From Oscillospiraceae bacterium (GTDB lineage Bacteria; Bacillota; Clostridia; Oscillospirales; Ruminococcaceae), in the NCBI GenBank assembly GCA_020024185.1, contig JAHHUD010000001.1, forward strand, positions 1 through 60,088: a DNA stretch of 60,088 bases. The letters are read 5' to 3'. Positions 1 to 8,404 of this stretch are shown here, piece after piece. The notes under the pieces are model-generated. The model did no database searches. It worked only from the letters and a program-made list of their open reading frames with translations, and had not been told where the DNA came from. The stretch's first letter is position 1. Each line of letters starts with the position of its first letter. The translations under genes were made by a program, and so were the position numbers.

Positions 1-366
1 ATATAGTGTAGTGTTGGAAACTATATTATATGTCTCTCCTAATATTTCTTTTATAATAAATAAACCATTAAAATTCTAATAACAACTCCACCTTTATAAT
101 ATATCATTTTTTGTGTTTTCTATAAATTAACATATAATAAAATATTTATTGCTAGAATAATAGAAAACCATAAGTTTTTACATATTTTTTAGTTTATATT
201 TTATACTGTAAAAATAATATCACAATAATACAAAAGAAAGGCTTATAATAAGCCTTTCTTTTTTTATTATAAATTATCAATCATTATAAAAACAATACTT
301 CTGTTTTTGTTTTTTTAAATATATTTTTTGTGTTTTCATCTGTATATTTACATTGTCATTATAATT
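1..366. other. Gene-free AT-rich stretch at left edge
   Basis: I see no credible protein or RNA gene here. The very edge holds a short inverted repeat (ATATAGT at 1-7 and ACTATAT at 20-26) that could belong to something cut off by the window. A terminator-like hairpin lies at 233-261 and is listed separately. The rest is A/T runs. Confidence 0.5.
229..266. terminator. Bidirectional-looking intrinsic terminator
   Basis: A perfect 13-bp stem (233-245 with 249-261) closes a 3-nt loop. It is followed on the plus side by a run of seven T. It sits about 100 bases beyond the ABC permease stop and can end that minus-strand operon. The better T-run faces the plus direction, which suggests it also serves a plus-strand gene lying left of the window. 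Confidence 0.75.
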
Positions 367-2574
367 TTATGGTTCAAGTTCTTTAAAGTCTTGTTTTATA
401 AAGTCTGGTGCATCTTTATATGACAAATAATATGACATTGTATTTTCTATAATAACATCTTTTGGATTAAAGTCTTTTGGAACAAAGAATACATCAAAAT
501 ATCTGTTTTCCGATGAAGGTAGATACATAGCCGTGCTAGATTTATCCACAACTTGTTTTATTTTGTCAATATCTTCATATCTCTTAAATTCACCCTCAGC
601 TATATGGTAAATATCAGCTACGTCGTAAATACTTGAATTATAGTTTTCAAATGAAGATGCATTCTCTTCTGCAAGTATACTATTGAAAAATTCAAAACTT
701 GGTTTAACGATAACATTTACATCTTCAGGAATATTTAATTGTGCATATTGCTCAAGACCAATTTGTTTAAGTGCATTTATTGTATTTATGCTTGATTGTG
801 TAACATTAAACACTACACCTGTATATTCCGGACGTTCATCTATCGTGTAAGCCAAATTTTTATATTCTTTATTTATTTTCTTTGATGATAAAATTTTATA
901 GTTAACAGCTATTTTTGCATAAATAACACCTTTTTCTTGAATTCTCATTTGACTTGTCATATTCAATGTGTCTTGTGCAATTGCATTATATAAAATATTT
1001 CTTTGCTCATCATTGAGATTTAATGTCTGATAATTTCTTCCAAATCCGTCTTTAATTTCAAAGTTCAAAACCTTGTCAGCAGGTTCACTTATAACCGGAT
1101 ATAGTTTTGTTTTAAATTCTTCAGAGTATGTCAACTCAAGCCATTTATTTATAACATTTTTTGGAATATTATAATAGTCTCTTTTTACTGTTTTACCATT
1201 TTTCAATGTATATTCTATTCTGAAAGTTTCATAGATGTAATCATCTGAATTATTATTTTTTTCCTCAACTATAATTTGATGGATATCTAATACTCTATTA
1301 ATTGTTTTCTCATCTTCAAAAACAGCATTGTCAAATCTATTGTCTTTAACTTGAATACTTCCATTTTCATCTAATACAGATTTTGAAATATTAGAATATT
1401 GGCTATCAAGTTCCACTCTTACCGTTTTAACTTCTTCTACATCTGGTACATACATTTTTATTGCATTAAATCTATTATCTCCAATAAATATAAACGCAAT
1501 AACGATAATCAAACTTATCCCAAGATTTATAATTGCATTTTTGTTTGGTTTTGCATTTCTGGAAATAATTGCATTAAATACAAGAAATACTACAATCGTG
1601 AATAATAAACTTGGTATCAATATAGATTTAATTGTAGGTGGATAAGCTTCATATACATTAAATGCACTGTATGATAAACCAAAAACCATACCTGTGCCAA
1701 CACTTGCTGCTATTATGATAAATTTATATACGATATTTTTACTGGTTGCGCTTTGAGCTGATTCACTTTTTCTAATTTTATAAATAAAACAAGACAAAGC
1801 CATTATTGCAATTGCAGCTATTATATAAATTAATGAAAGTGAAAATGAATATTCAATTCTGCTATCATTAAAAAATATTTGATATATCATAACTGCTGGA
1901 GAAAATTTTAATGCAGTGTACAATATCTGACTGTCTGGTTTATATCCATCAGCATAAGACATAGATAATATAGTAATAAGCGCAGTATATGCAGGAACTA
2001 TTGCCAAAAATGCTGTTGAAAATATTGTGCTATCTAAACTTGTTGCACAGCACACACAGCTAAAAAATGATATTGCAGCAATTAAAACTGTAATAATAGC
2101 AACACGGATAAATTCTATAAAAATTGCTCCAAGACTTATATCAAAGTTTATTTTTGCTGTAACTGCCACAACACCATAGCAAATAGCTTGTGATGTTAAA
2201 AGTGTTGTTATAACTGCAAAAAAGTTTGCCATAAGTTGTTGATGTCTTTTTACTGGTAATGCGTGAAAAACGTCAACAGCTCTTTTATTGTGCATAAAGT
2301 TATTTGCAAGCACAGATAAAATAATTGCTCCACCTATAACAATAATAAAATAAAAAATAATTGAAGAGGTAGTATAAATACTAGGGTCTCCTATAAATGG
2401 ATAATACCCAACACCTTTTTTTTGTCTTTGTGAAACCTCTGATATATAACTTACCGGAAATGAAATAAAACAGATAAGCAGATATAAAGCACTTGTAGCA
2501 CCTATTCGTTTTAGTGCATTTTTATATAATGATAAAAATATTTTTTGATTAGAACAAGATTTTGTCTGTGTCAT
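367..2574 (-). CDS. ABC transporter permease with large extracytoplasmic C-terminal domain
   Basis: Membrane subunit of a two-gene ABC exporter. About nine hydrophobic segments fill the N-terminal half, and the last one ends near residue 370. The C-terminal half (about 360 residues) is soluble, charged and probably outside the cell. This layout matches the YtrC/YtrD-like permeases of Clostridia; I recognise the architecture, not the substrate. I place the start at 2574 (MTQTKS...) rather than the longer frame from 2601, because GGAGG lies 9 bases upstream. That gives 735 residues and a 26-base overlap with the ATPase gene. Expression is presumably set by the GntR regulator that begins the operon. 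The substrate is unknown; peptide antibiotics or cell-wall intermediates are guesses from the family. Confidence 0.8.
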   Translation of the reverse strand: MTQTKSCSNQKIFLSLYKNALKRIGATSALYLLICFISFPVSYISEVSQRQKKGVGYYPFIGDPSIYTTSSIIFYFIIVIGGAIILSVLANNFMHNKRAVDVFHALPVKRHQQLMANFFAVITTLLTSQAICYGVVAVTAKINFDISLGAIFIEFIRVAIITVLIAAISFFSCVCCATSLDSTIFSTAFLAIVPAYTALITILSMSYADGYKPDSQILYTALKFSPAVMIYQIFFNDSRIEYSFSLSLIYIIAAIAIMALSCFIYKIRKSESAQSATSKNIVYKFIIIAASVGTGMVFGLSYSAFNVYEAYPPTIKSILIPSLLFTIVVFLVFNAIISRNAKPNKNAIINLGISLIIVIAFIFIGDNRFNAIKMYVPDVEEVKTVRVELDSQYSNISKSVLDENGSIQVKDNRFDNAVFEDEKTINRVLDIHQIIVEEKNNNSDDYIYETFRIEYTLKNGKTVKRDYYNIPKNVINKWLELTYSEEFKTKLYPVISEPADKVLNFEIKDGFGRNYQTLNLNDEQRNILYNAIAQDTLNMTSQMRIQEKGVIYAKIAVNYKILSSKKINKEYKNLAYTIDERPEYTGVVFNVTQSSINTINALKQIGLEQYAQLNIPEDVNVIVKPSFEFFNSILAEENASSFENYNSSIYDVADIYHIAEGEFKRYEDIDKIKQVVDKSSTAMYLPSSENRYFDVFFVPKDFNPKDVIIENTMSYYLSYKDAPDFIKQDFKELEP

Positions 2575-3448
2575 ATCCAACTGCCTCCATTTCATATACA
2601 AATACTTCTTCCAATGTCAGTGGAATGTAGTCAACAAAAAGTGGGTTAAACTGGCTTATAAATTTTTCTGCTTCGTCACAACTCATTGCACAAGCAATTG
2701 TGTATACACTGCCGGAAAATTTTGTAGAAAGTATTTTTTCATTTTTAATACTATTTTCATCAAATTCTTTAGGAAAAGCAACCTGAATTTTGCAAAATCT
2801 ATCGCTGATACCGTCAACAGAAATTTCTTTTACCAATTTACCTTTATGCAAAATCCCCACACTGTCACAAAAGTCTTCAAGCTCTCTCAAGTTATGGCTT
2901 GAGATAATAACGGTCATATTTGTGTCTATAACTTCTTCTGCAATAAGTTTTCTTATAGCAACTCTGATAACAGGGTCAAGCCCGTCAAAAGCCTCGTCTA
3001 AAAGCAAATATTTTGGCTGACAGCTTAAAGCAAGGATAATAGCTGCCTGGCGTTTCATACCTTTTGAAAAGTTTTTAACTTTTGCTTTTCTGTCAATTGG
3101 AAAACGGCTTACAAGATTTTCGTATTTTTCCTGGCTCCAATTTGGATAAATATCTTTATAAATATTTGTCATACTATCAATTGAACTGTTTGGCAAAAAA
3201 TACATATCATCGCTTACAAAAAATACTTTGCTTTTTGCTTGTATATTTTCATAAACAGATTGATTATCAATTTCCACCATTCCGTTATCTGCGTAATAAA
3301 CCCCACAAATTGTGCGTAAAAAAGTACTTTTACCACTGCCGTTTGTACCAACAAGACCATATATTCTGCCTTCTGGTATTTCTATATTAAGGTTATCAAC
3401 AGCTATTTTATCATCAAATCTCTTTACATAATTTTTGGCTGTTATCAT
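2549..3448 (-). CDS. ABC transporter ATP-binding protein
   Basis: Cytoplasmic ATPase that energises the permease encoded just after it. Walker A is GTNGSGKST at residues 34-42. A degenerate signature (NFSKGMKRQ) lies near residue 130, and Walker B (LLLDEAFDGLDP) near residue 150, followed by the H-loop SSH. The signature lacks the usual LSGGQ form, which is common in YtrB/CcmA-type exporter ATPases. The ATG overlaps the stop of the GntR gene (ATGA), so the two are translationally coupled. The roughly 80 residues after the nucleotide-binding domain resemble the accessory tail of drug or peptide exporters. The function as an exporter ATPase is firm; the cargo is not known. Confidence 0.9.
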   Translation of the reverse strand: MITAKNYVKRFDDKIAVDNLNIEIPEGRIYGLVGTNGSGKSTFLRTICGVYYADNGMVEIDNQSVYENIQAKSKVFFVSDDMYFLPNSSIDSMTNIYKDIYPNWSQEKYENLVSRFPIDRKAKVKNFSKGMKRQAAIILALSCQPKYLLLDEAFDGLDPVIRVAIRKLIAEEVIDTNMTVIISSHNLRELEDFCDSVGILHKGKLVKEISVDGISDRFCKIQVAFPKEFDENSIKNEKILSTKFSGSVYTIACAMSCDEAEKFISQFNPLFVDYIPLTLEEVFVYEMEAVGYDTDKILF

Positions 3449-3819
3449 ACTATTCCCTCCTCTGAATATACTTTTTCAACTTTTGATAAAACATCTTGCT
3501 TTGATACTTTATTATTTTTTAACTTTATACATATCTCTTCAAGATTTTTTAATTCTACATCTCTCTGTTTTTCTTTAACCGATTTTATATCCGAAACAAA
3601 ACTTCCCCTACCTGCAACCGAATATATTATTCCTTCTCTTTCCATATCTTGATAAGCTTTTTGGATTGTATTTGGATTTACACCCAATTCTTTTGCCAAG
3701 GCTCTTACAGATGGAAGTTGACTATCTTGCTGAATAACTCCTGCAATTATCATCTCAAGAGTTTTATTTTTTAACTGTTCATATATTGGCGTCCTGCTTT
3801 TTAGGTCTAATATAAACAT
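3445..3819 (-). CDS. GntR-family transcriptional regulator, YtrA subfamily
   Basis: At 124 residues this is a winged helix-turn-helix DNA-binding domain (about residues 10-78, with the GntR pattern LPSVRALAKELGVNPNTIQKAY) and only a short helical tail. The small size and lack of an effector domain define the YtrA subfamily, whose members usually repress their own ABC-exporter operon and are relieved by cell-wall-active agents. It is the first gene of the three-gene operon and overlaps the ATPase gene by four bases. The TGTA-N13-TACA element and promoter upstream fit autoregulation. The inducer is not deducible from sequence. Confidence 0.9.
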   Translation of the reverse strand: MFILDLKSRTPIYEQLKNKTLEMIIAGVIQQDSQLPSVRALAKELGVNPNTIQKAYQDMEREGIIYSVAGRGSFVSDIKSVKEKQRDVELKNLEEICIKLKNNKVSKQDVLSKVEKVYSEEGIV

Positions 3820-3850
3820 AAACTCTTACCCCCAGTTTCAAAATTTATTG

Positions 3851-3871
3851 TGTACTATTTTAAATAATACA
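3851..3871. promoter_or_regulatory. Putative GntR (YtrA-type) operator, TGTA-N13-TACA
   Basis: TGTA (3851-3854) and TACA (3868-3871) flank exactly 13 bases, between the predicted transcription start (about 3879) and the GntR start codon. The spacing equals the operator recalled for Bacillus subtilis YtrA (AGTGTA-N13-TACACT). The outer bases match only partly. Placement just after the start point fits a roadblock-type repressor site. Binding is inferred. Confidence 0.6.
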
Positions 3872-3885
3872 GTTGGTACAGTTAT

Positions 3886-3914
3886 ATCTTAGTTTAAAAT
3901 TTTAAAATTGTCAA
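3886..3914 (-). promoter_or_regulatory. Promoter of the GntR-ABC operon
   Basis: A consensus -35 TTGACA (3909-3914) is separated by 17 bases from TAAGAT (3886-3891). The distance to the GntR start leaves a leader of about 60 bases that contains the operator-like element. Confidence 0.65.
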
Positions 3915-3960
3915 TAGATTTTTTAAAATTTTCAAAAATTTATTTTTATAAGATGTTCAA

Positions 3961-3998
3961 ATAAAAATACACTTCTGCTAAATATAACAGAAGTGTAT
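3961..3998 (-). terminator. Intrinsic terminator after cysS
   Basis: A perfect 11-bp stem (3967-3977 with 3988-3998) and 10-nt loop are followed on the minus strand by TTTTATTT. It starts 11 bases past the cysS stop and separates cysS from the GntR operon. Confidence 0.85.
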
Positions 3999-4008
3999 TG
4001 TATAAAAA

Positions 4009-5400
4009 TTATTTTTTTATAATCTGTGGACCTTGTGGAGTATCCTTAACTTCATAACCAAGGTTTGCAAGCTCATCTCTTATCTGGTCTGCTCTTGTCC
4101 AGTTCTTTTCTTTTCTTACGGCTGTTCTTTCTTCAACCAAAGCTTTAACTTCGGCTGGTACTTCGTCTGTATTTCTGTTGTATAAAATACCAAGCACATC
4201 TGCAAGTTCATCAAATATTTTTGCTGTATATTCAAGAGCTTGTTTAGATTGTTCTTTGCCTTCAATATTGATAGCTGTTACAAGTTCAAACAGTTTAGAC
4301 AGTGCGTCAGCTGTGTTAAGGTCATCATTCATAACATCAATAAATTCTGCTTTTGCCTTATCTGCACAAGCTATAATATTGTCTTTACCTTCACCTGCAT
4401 GGCTGATAAGAAAATCAAGATGTTCTCTTGCTGTATAAAGTCTTTCAAGACTGGATTTACACTGTATAATTATTTCTCTTGTAAAATTAAGTGGTGAACG
4501 ATAATGTGCTGTAAGAAGGAAATAGCGTATAACTTCATATCCATATTCCTTTGAAATATCACGCACTGTAAAGAAGTTATTTAAACTCTTGGACATTTTT
4601 TGGTTGTCAACATTTAGAAAACCGTTGTGCATCCAGTAGTTTGCAAATGTACAGCCATTTGCACATTCACTTTGAGCAATTTCGTTTTCATGATGTGGGA
4701 AAATAAGGTCTTCGCCACCACAGTGAAGGTCAATTTGTTCTCCAAGATGTTTTTTACTCATTGCAGAGCACTCAATATGCCAACCTGGACGACCTTCTGA
4801 AAACGGAGATTCCCATTTTGGTTCTCCCGGTTTAGAAGATTTCCAAAGAGCAAAGTCTGCTGGACTTTCTTTTATTTCTCCAACAGCAATTCTTGCACCA
4901 CTTTCAAGGTCTTCAAGAGGTTGGTGGCTAAGCTTGCCGTATTCATTAAAGCTATGAACACGGAAGTATACATCGCCATTTTCTGTTTTATATGCGTGAC
5001 CTTTATCAATAAGTTTTTTTGTAATATCAATAATTTCCGGAATTGTATCAGAAACTCTTGGTCTTGCTGTTGCAGGTTTTACGTTAAGACCTTTAAGGTC
5101 TGTATAGTATTCCTCTTCATATCTTCTTGCAACATTTTCAAAGGTTGTGCCTTCTTCATTTGCTTTTTTAATAATCTTATCATCAATATCTGTAATATTT
5201 GAAACATATTTAACTTCATTTCCACGATATTCAAGAAATCTACGCAATGTATCAAAAATAATAGCTGGACGAGCATTGCCTATATGAACAAAATTATAAA
5301 CAGTTGGTCCACAAACATAAATTTTATATTCGCCTTCTTTAATAGGCACAAATTCTTCTTTTTTTCTTGTAAGTGTATTAAACACCTTCATGTGTTCCAT
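4009..5400 (-). CDS. cysS: Cysteinyl-tRNA synthetase
   Basis: Class Ia aminoacyl-tRNA synthetase that charges tRNA-Cys. The 463 residues are the usual bacterial length. The HIGH motif appears as HIGN near residue 39, and KMSKS is intact (QKMSKSLNN, near residue 270). The zinc-site signatures CGPTVY, IECSAMS and HCGGEDLIFPHHENE are all present. AAAGGAG lies 8 bases upstream of the ATG. It is a single-gene transcript with its own promoter, a T-box leader that reads tRNA-Cys charging, and a terminator. Nothing is unusual in the protein. Confidence 0.97.
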   Translation of the reverse strand: MEHMKVFNTLTRKKEEFVPIKEGEYKIYVCGPTVYNFVHIGNARPAIIFDTLRRFLEYRGNEVKYVSNITDIDDKIIKKANEEGTTFENVARRYEEEYYTDLKGLNVKPATARPRVSDTIPEIIDITKKLIDKGHAYKTENGDVYFRVHSFNEYGKLSHQPLEDLESGARIAVGEIKESPADFALWKSSKPGEPKWESPFSEGRPGWHIECSAMSKKHLGEQIDLHCGGEDLIFPHHENEIAQSECANGCTFANYWMHNGFLNVDNQKMSKSLNNFFTVRDISKEYGYEVIRYFLLTAHYRSPLNFTREIIIQCKSSLERLYTAREHLDFLISHAGEGKDNIIACADKAKAEFIDVMNDDLNTADALSKLFELVTAINIEGKEQSKQALEYTAKIFDELADVLGILYNRNTDEVPAEVKALVEERTAVRKEKNWTRADQIRDELANLGYEVKDTPQGPQIIKK

Positions 5401-5488
5401 AATAATTCTCCTTTTAATTTAATTATATCTAAATGTTGATGTTACCATTAAGAATATTTTTAAGTTATATTCTATAAACCGCTTTATA

Positions 5489-5745
5489 AAATAAAAAACG
5501 CCTTCATCTGCATGTATATACAGACGAAGGCGGCAAATACCACGGTTCCACTTCGATTTATAACTCAAAATTCCGATAACGGCGGAAAACCGCACAAAGC
5601 TAATATTTGTATAAAGTTCACTTTGTGTGCTTTCAAGTGCATTGGGCAGTTTATTTTCTTTAAGATGCTCTCAGCGGCTCACATCTATTCTCTGTTAAAG
5701 TTTTACACTGCTTACTATTCTTGATAATAACGCATTTCATATATA
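5489..5745 (-). promoter_or_regulatory. T-box riboswitch (tRNA-Cys responsive) controlling cysS
   Basis: The conserved T-box core (AGTGGAACCGTGGTA on the minus strand, within 5538-5553) pairs in the antiterminator with uncharged tRNA. It is followed at once by a competing terminator: 5521-5531 pairs with 5500-5510 (11 bp, one G-U), then TTTTTTATTTT. Stem I occupies about 5640-5720. Two UGC triplets (5646-5648 and 5639-5641) lie where the specifier loop should be; UGC is a Cys codon, matching the downstream gene. Established mechanism: uncharged tRNA-Cys stabilises the antiterminator and permits cysS transcription. The exact specifier is undecided. Confidence 0.92.
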
Positions 5746-5750
5746 CAAGT

Positions 5751-5779
5751 ATAATATCAACAAAAGCAAATTTTGTCAA
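5751..5779 (-). promoter_or_regulatory. Promoter of the T-box-cysS transcript
   Basis: -35 TTGACA (5774-5779), a 17-base spacer and -10 TATTAT (5751-5756). It lies just upstream of the T-box stem I. Confidence 0.85.
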
Positions 5780-5794
5780 TATTATGTAGTTTTA

Positions 5795-5826
5795 ATAACA
5801 AAAGCCCCCTTTTTTAGAGAGCTTTT
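5795..5826 (-). terminator. Probable terminator after pgsA
   Basis: AAAAGC (minus strand, 5826-5821) pairs with GCTTTT (5805-5800), and four further pairs including G-U extend it to about 10 bp. The loop is A-rich and the tail is GTTATT. It lies 7 bases past the pgsA stop and ends the recA-recX-rimO-pgsA unit. Confidence 0.6.
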
Positions 5827-5832
5827 GACAAT

Positions 5833-6441
5833 TTATTTTGCATTTTTAATAAGGTCAAAGTTTGGGATAATATACTGCAAACCTGAAACAACTGTTGTAA
5901 TTGCAACAATCCACATAAGCACATTAATAACAACTATCATAAGTGGAGTATATGGTACAACAGCAGCAATTTGCATTTCATCAAGTGCGATAAACAAAAA
6001 TGCAACTATAATAGAAATCATCTGCATAACTGTTTTTGCTTTGCCCCACATTGATGCCGCAATAACCTTTCCACCACCGGCTGATGTTGCTGCAATCATT
6101 CTAATACCACTTACTGCAAATTCTCTTGTGAGAATTATAATAAGAACCATTGGGCTACAAAGACCAAATCTTACAAGATACACAATTGCAGCTGTTGTCA
6201 AAACTTTATCTGCAAGTGGGTCCATAAATTTGCCAAAATCAGTTACAAGATTATATTTTCTTGCTATACTTCCGTCTAAAAAATCTGTAAAAGAAGCAAC
6301 TGCAAATATAATAAGTGCAATTAAAATATTATATCCAACAACACCTGTGTTTGGTATTAATTCAATATATCTTTCCACGAAAAACATAAACACAGGAACA
6401 AGTAAAAATCTTAATAATGTGAGTTTATTTGGTAAATTCAT
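5833..6441 (-). CDS. pgsA: CDP-diacylglycerol-glycerol-3-phosphate 3-phosphatidyltransferase
   Basis: Membrane enzyme that makes phosphatidylglycerol phosphate, the committed step to phosphatidylglycerol and cardiolipin. The CDP-alcohol phosphotransferase motif is complete: D53, D56-G57, A60-R61, G70, D74 and D78 with canonical spacing. At least five membrane segments are visible in 202 residues. GGAG lies 9 bases before the ATG. It follows rimO after 13 bases and is the last gene of the recA unit; pgsA beside recA is a familiar Firmicute arrangement. A longer open frame on the opposite strand here is a shadow. Confidence 0.95.
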   Translation of the reverse strand: MNLPNKLTLLRFLLVPVFMFFVERYIELIPNTGVVGYNILIALIIFAVASFTDFLDGSIARKYNLVTDFGKFMDPLADKVLTTAAIVYLVRFGLCSPMVLIIILTREFAVSGIRMIAATSAGGGKVIAASMWGKAKTVMQMISIIVAFLFIALDEMQIAAVVPYTPLMIVVINVLMWIVAITTVVSGLQYIIPNFDLIKNAK

Positions 6442-6454
6442 TACTATTCATCTC

Positions 6455-7777
6455 CTATTTTATGATTTCTGCATATAGGTCATAAATATCACTTTGAATA
6501 ACTTTAACAGTTACAATATCACCAATTTCAACATTACTTTGACCATCAATATACACTTCTCCGTCTATTTCAGGCGCATCATAAACGCTACGACATACAA
6601 AAATATCATTGTCATTATCATACTCGTCAACAATAACATCAATTTCTCTATCAACCATTTTAGCCTGATTTTCTGACATAATGTTTGTCTGTATTCTCAT
6701 TATTTGGTCTGCTCTCTGCTGGCGTATTTCTACATCAATTTGGTTTTCCATTTTAGCAGCAACAGTTCCTTCTTCTTCAGAATATGCAAAACATCCAAGA
6801 CGTTCAAATTTTGCTTGTTTAACAAATTCACAAAGTTCATTGTATTCTTGTTCTGTTTCACCTGGATAACCTGCAATAAGAGTTGTGCGTATATTGATAT
6901 TTGGTATTGCATTTCTAAGTCTTACAACAGCATCTTTTATAATTTCTGTTCCACCTTTACGGTTCATACTTTTAAGAACTCTGTCATTAATGTGTTGAAT
7001 TGGCAAATCAATATATGGCAAAACTTTTTCGTTTACAGCCATTTCTTCAATAACATCATCAGTAAGTCTTTCTGGGTAAGCATACATAAGTCTTATCCAT
7101 TTAATACCTTCTATTTTGCCAATTTCACGCAAAAGTGTATGTAGTTGAGGTGCTCCGTACAAGTCTTCACCATAAGCTGTAATATCTTGTGCAACTATTA
7201 TGATTTCTTTTACGCCTTCTTCAGCAAGAAATTTTGCTTCGTCAATACAACTTTCAATTGCACGTGAACGATGTGGACCACGTATAAGAGGGATTGCACA
7301 ATAGTAACACCCATTTGAACAACCTTCCGCAATTTTAAGATAAGCATAATGTTTAGGTGTAGATATAATGCGTTTTGCAGTAAAGTCCAAATCTGTTTTT
7401 TTGCCATATCGACAAATTTTATTGCCTTTGCAAACTTCTTCAATAATTTCGCAAATATCTCCATTAGAACCAATGCCAACAACAGCATTAACTTCCGGAA
7501 TATCATTTATAATTTCATCACGATATCTTTCTGCAAGACATCCGGTAACTACTATTTTAAGTTTTGGATTTTCAAGACGTGCTTGAACAGCATTGAAAAT
7601 ATTTTCAATTGCCTCTTCTTTTGCAGTTGTAATAAATCCGCAAGTGTTGATAATACAAACATCGGCTTGTGTCATATCTGTTGTAGTTGTATGCCCAGCT
7701 TTGAGAATGCTATGGGCGAGTATATCGGCGTCCACCTGATTTTTTGGACATCCAAGGGAAACTAATGTTATAACCAT
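6455..7777 (-). CDS. rimO: Ribosomal protein S12 methylthiotransferase
   Basis: Radical SAM enzyme that adds a methylthio group to an aspartate of ribosomal protein S12. The N-terminal cluster-binding cysteines are C10, C46 and C80. The radical SAM cluster motif CSNGCYYC gives C153, C157 and C160, and a C-terminal TRAM-like domain follows (about 375-440). The opening residues (SLGCPKNQVDAD) separate RimO from the tRNA enzymes MiaB and MtaB; MtaB is present elsewhere in this window. The gene begins immediately after the recX stop, and its Shine-Dalgarno GAGG is inside the end of recX. Confidence 0.95.
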   Translation of the reverse strand: MVITLVSLGCPKNQVDADILAHSILKAGHTTTTDMTQADVCIINTCGFITTAKEEAIENIFNAVQARLENPKLKIVVTGCLAERYRDEIINDIPEVNAVVGIGSNGDICEIIEEVCKGNKICRYGKKTDLDFTAKRIISTPKHYAYLKIAEGCSNGCYYCAIPLIRGPHRSRAIESCIDEAKFLAEEGVKEIIIVAQDITAYGEDLYGAPQLHTLLREIGKIEGIKWIRLMYAYPERLTDDVIEEMAVNEKVLPYIDLPIQHINDRVLKSMNRKGGTEIIKDAVVRLRNAIPNINIRTTLIAGYPGETEQEYNELCEFVKQAKFERLGCFAYSEEEGTVAAKMENQIDVEIRQQRADQIMRIQTNIMSENQAKMVDREIDVIVDEYDNDNDIFVCRSVYDAPEIDGEVYIDGQSNVEIGDIVTVKVIQSDIYDLYAEIIK

Positions 7778-8404
7778 TTAATATTCGTCCTCTATTTCAA
7801 TTTCTAAATTTCTCATAGCAGATTTTATATCATAATAAGAGTATCCTTTTCGCATTAAGCTTGCAAAAACCTTTTGTGGATTATCCAGCTTATTTCTATA
7901 TTTTGTCTGCAATAAATGTTGCAAATTTTCTGCCTGTTTATCGTTGTCATAATTCTCTATACAACTTTCTATTATATCTTTATTTATCCCCAATGTCAAA
8001 AGTTTAAGCTTTGTTTCACGCAATGAACACTTTTTTACATTTATAAGATATTCTGTTTTAGCTCTGCAAAATTCTTCGTCATTTATTAAACCAAGATTTT
8101 CCATTTTATCACAGGCAGACATGGCACAGTCGCTGTCAAAACTTTTGCATAATTTTGTATATAATTCTTTTTTACTGTGAGAGCGAAATGATAAAAGATT
8201 ATATGCTTTTTGCACAGCCTTATTTGTATTGCTTTTTTCGTAAATCAAACTAAGCTCTTGCCCGGTAAAGCAAGAGCCTATTTTTATTTTTTGTTGTACA
8301 AGCATTAAATCATCAACAGAAAAAAGAAATCCATTTTCACAAAATAATGCATTGTAACCTTTTTTTGTTTTTGTTATATCAGTTATTTTTATACTATTCA
8401 ACAT
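7778..8404 (-). CDS. recX: Regulatory protein RecX
   Basis: Modulator of RecA filaments. The 208 residues show the repeated three-helix RecX pattern (SFRSHSKKELYTKL, then LINDEEFCRAKTEYLI, and a C-terminal repeat ending in MRKGYSYYDIKSAM). The start codon lies inside the last codons of recA (11-base overlap), which couples their translation and is typical. The N-terminal 60 residues form the beta-rich extension seen in Firmicute RecX. Divergence is higher than for recA, as usual for the family. Confidence 0.92.
   Translation of the reverse strand: MLNSIKITDITKTKKGYNALFCENGFLFSVDDLMLVQQKIKIGSCFTGQELSLIYEKSNTNKAVQKAYNLLSFRSHSKKELYTKLCKSFDSDCAMSACDKMENLGLINDEEFCRAKTEYLINVKKCSLRETKLKLLTLGINKDIIESCIENYDNDKQAENLQHLLQTKYRNKLDNPQKVFASLMRKGYSYYDIKSAMRNLEIEIEDEY

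Noticed and set aside
106..337. A 15-base direct repeat (ATTTTTTGTGTTTTC at 106-120 and 323-337)
   Set aside because: Both copies lie in T-rich sequence where such matches arise easily. There is no target-site duplication or gene between them that would suggest a mobile element.
5825..6478. A 217-residue plus-strand open frame, longer than the gene opposite it
   Set aside because: It is the exact antisense of pgsA, which has the complete CDP-alcohol phosphotransferase motif, a Shine-Dalgarno site and operon context. The plus frame has none of these.
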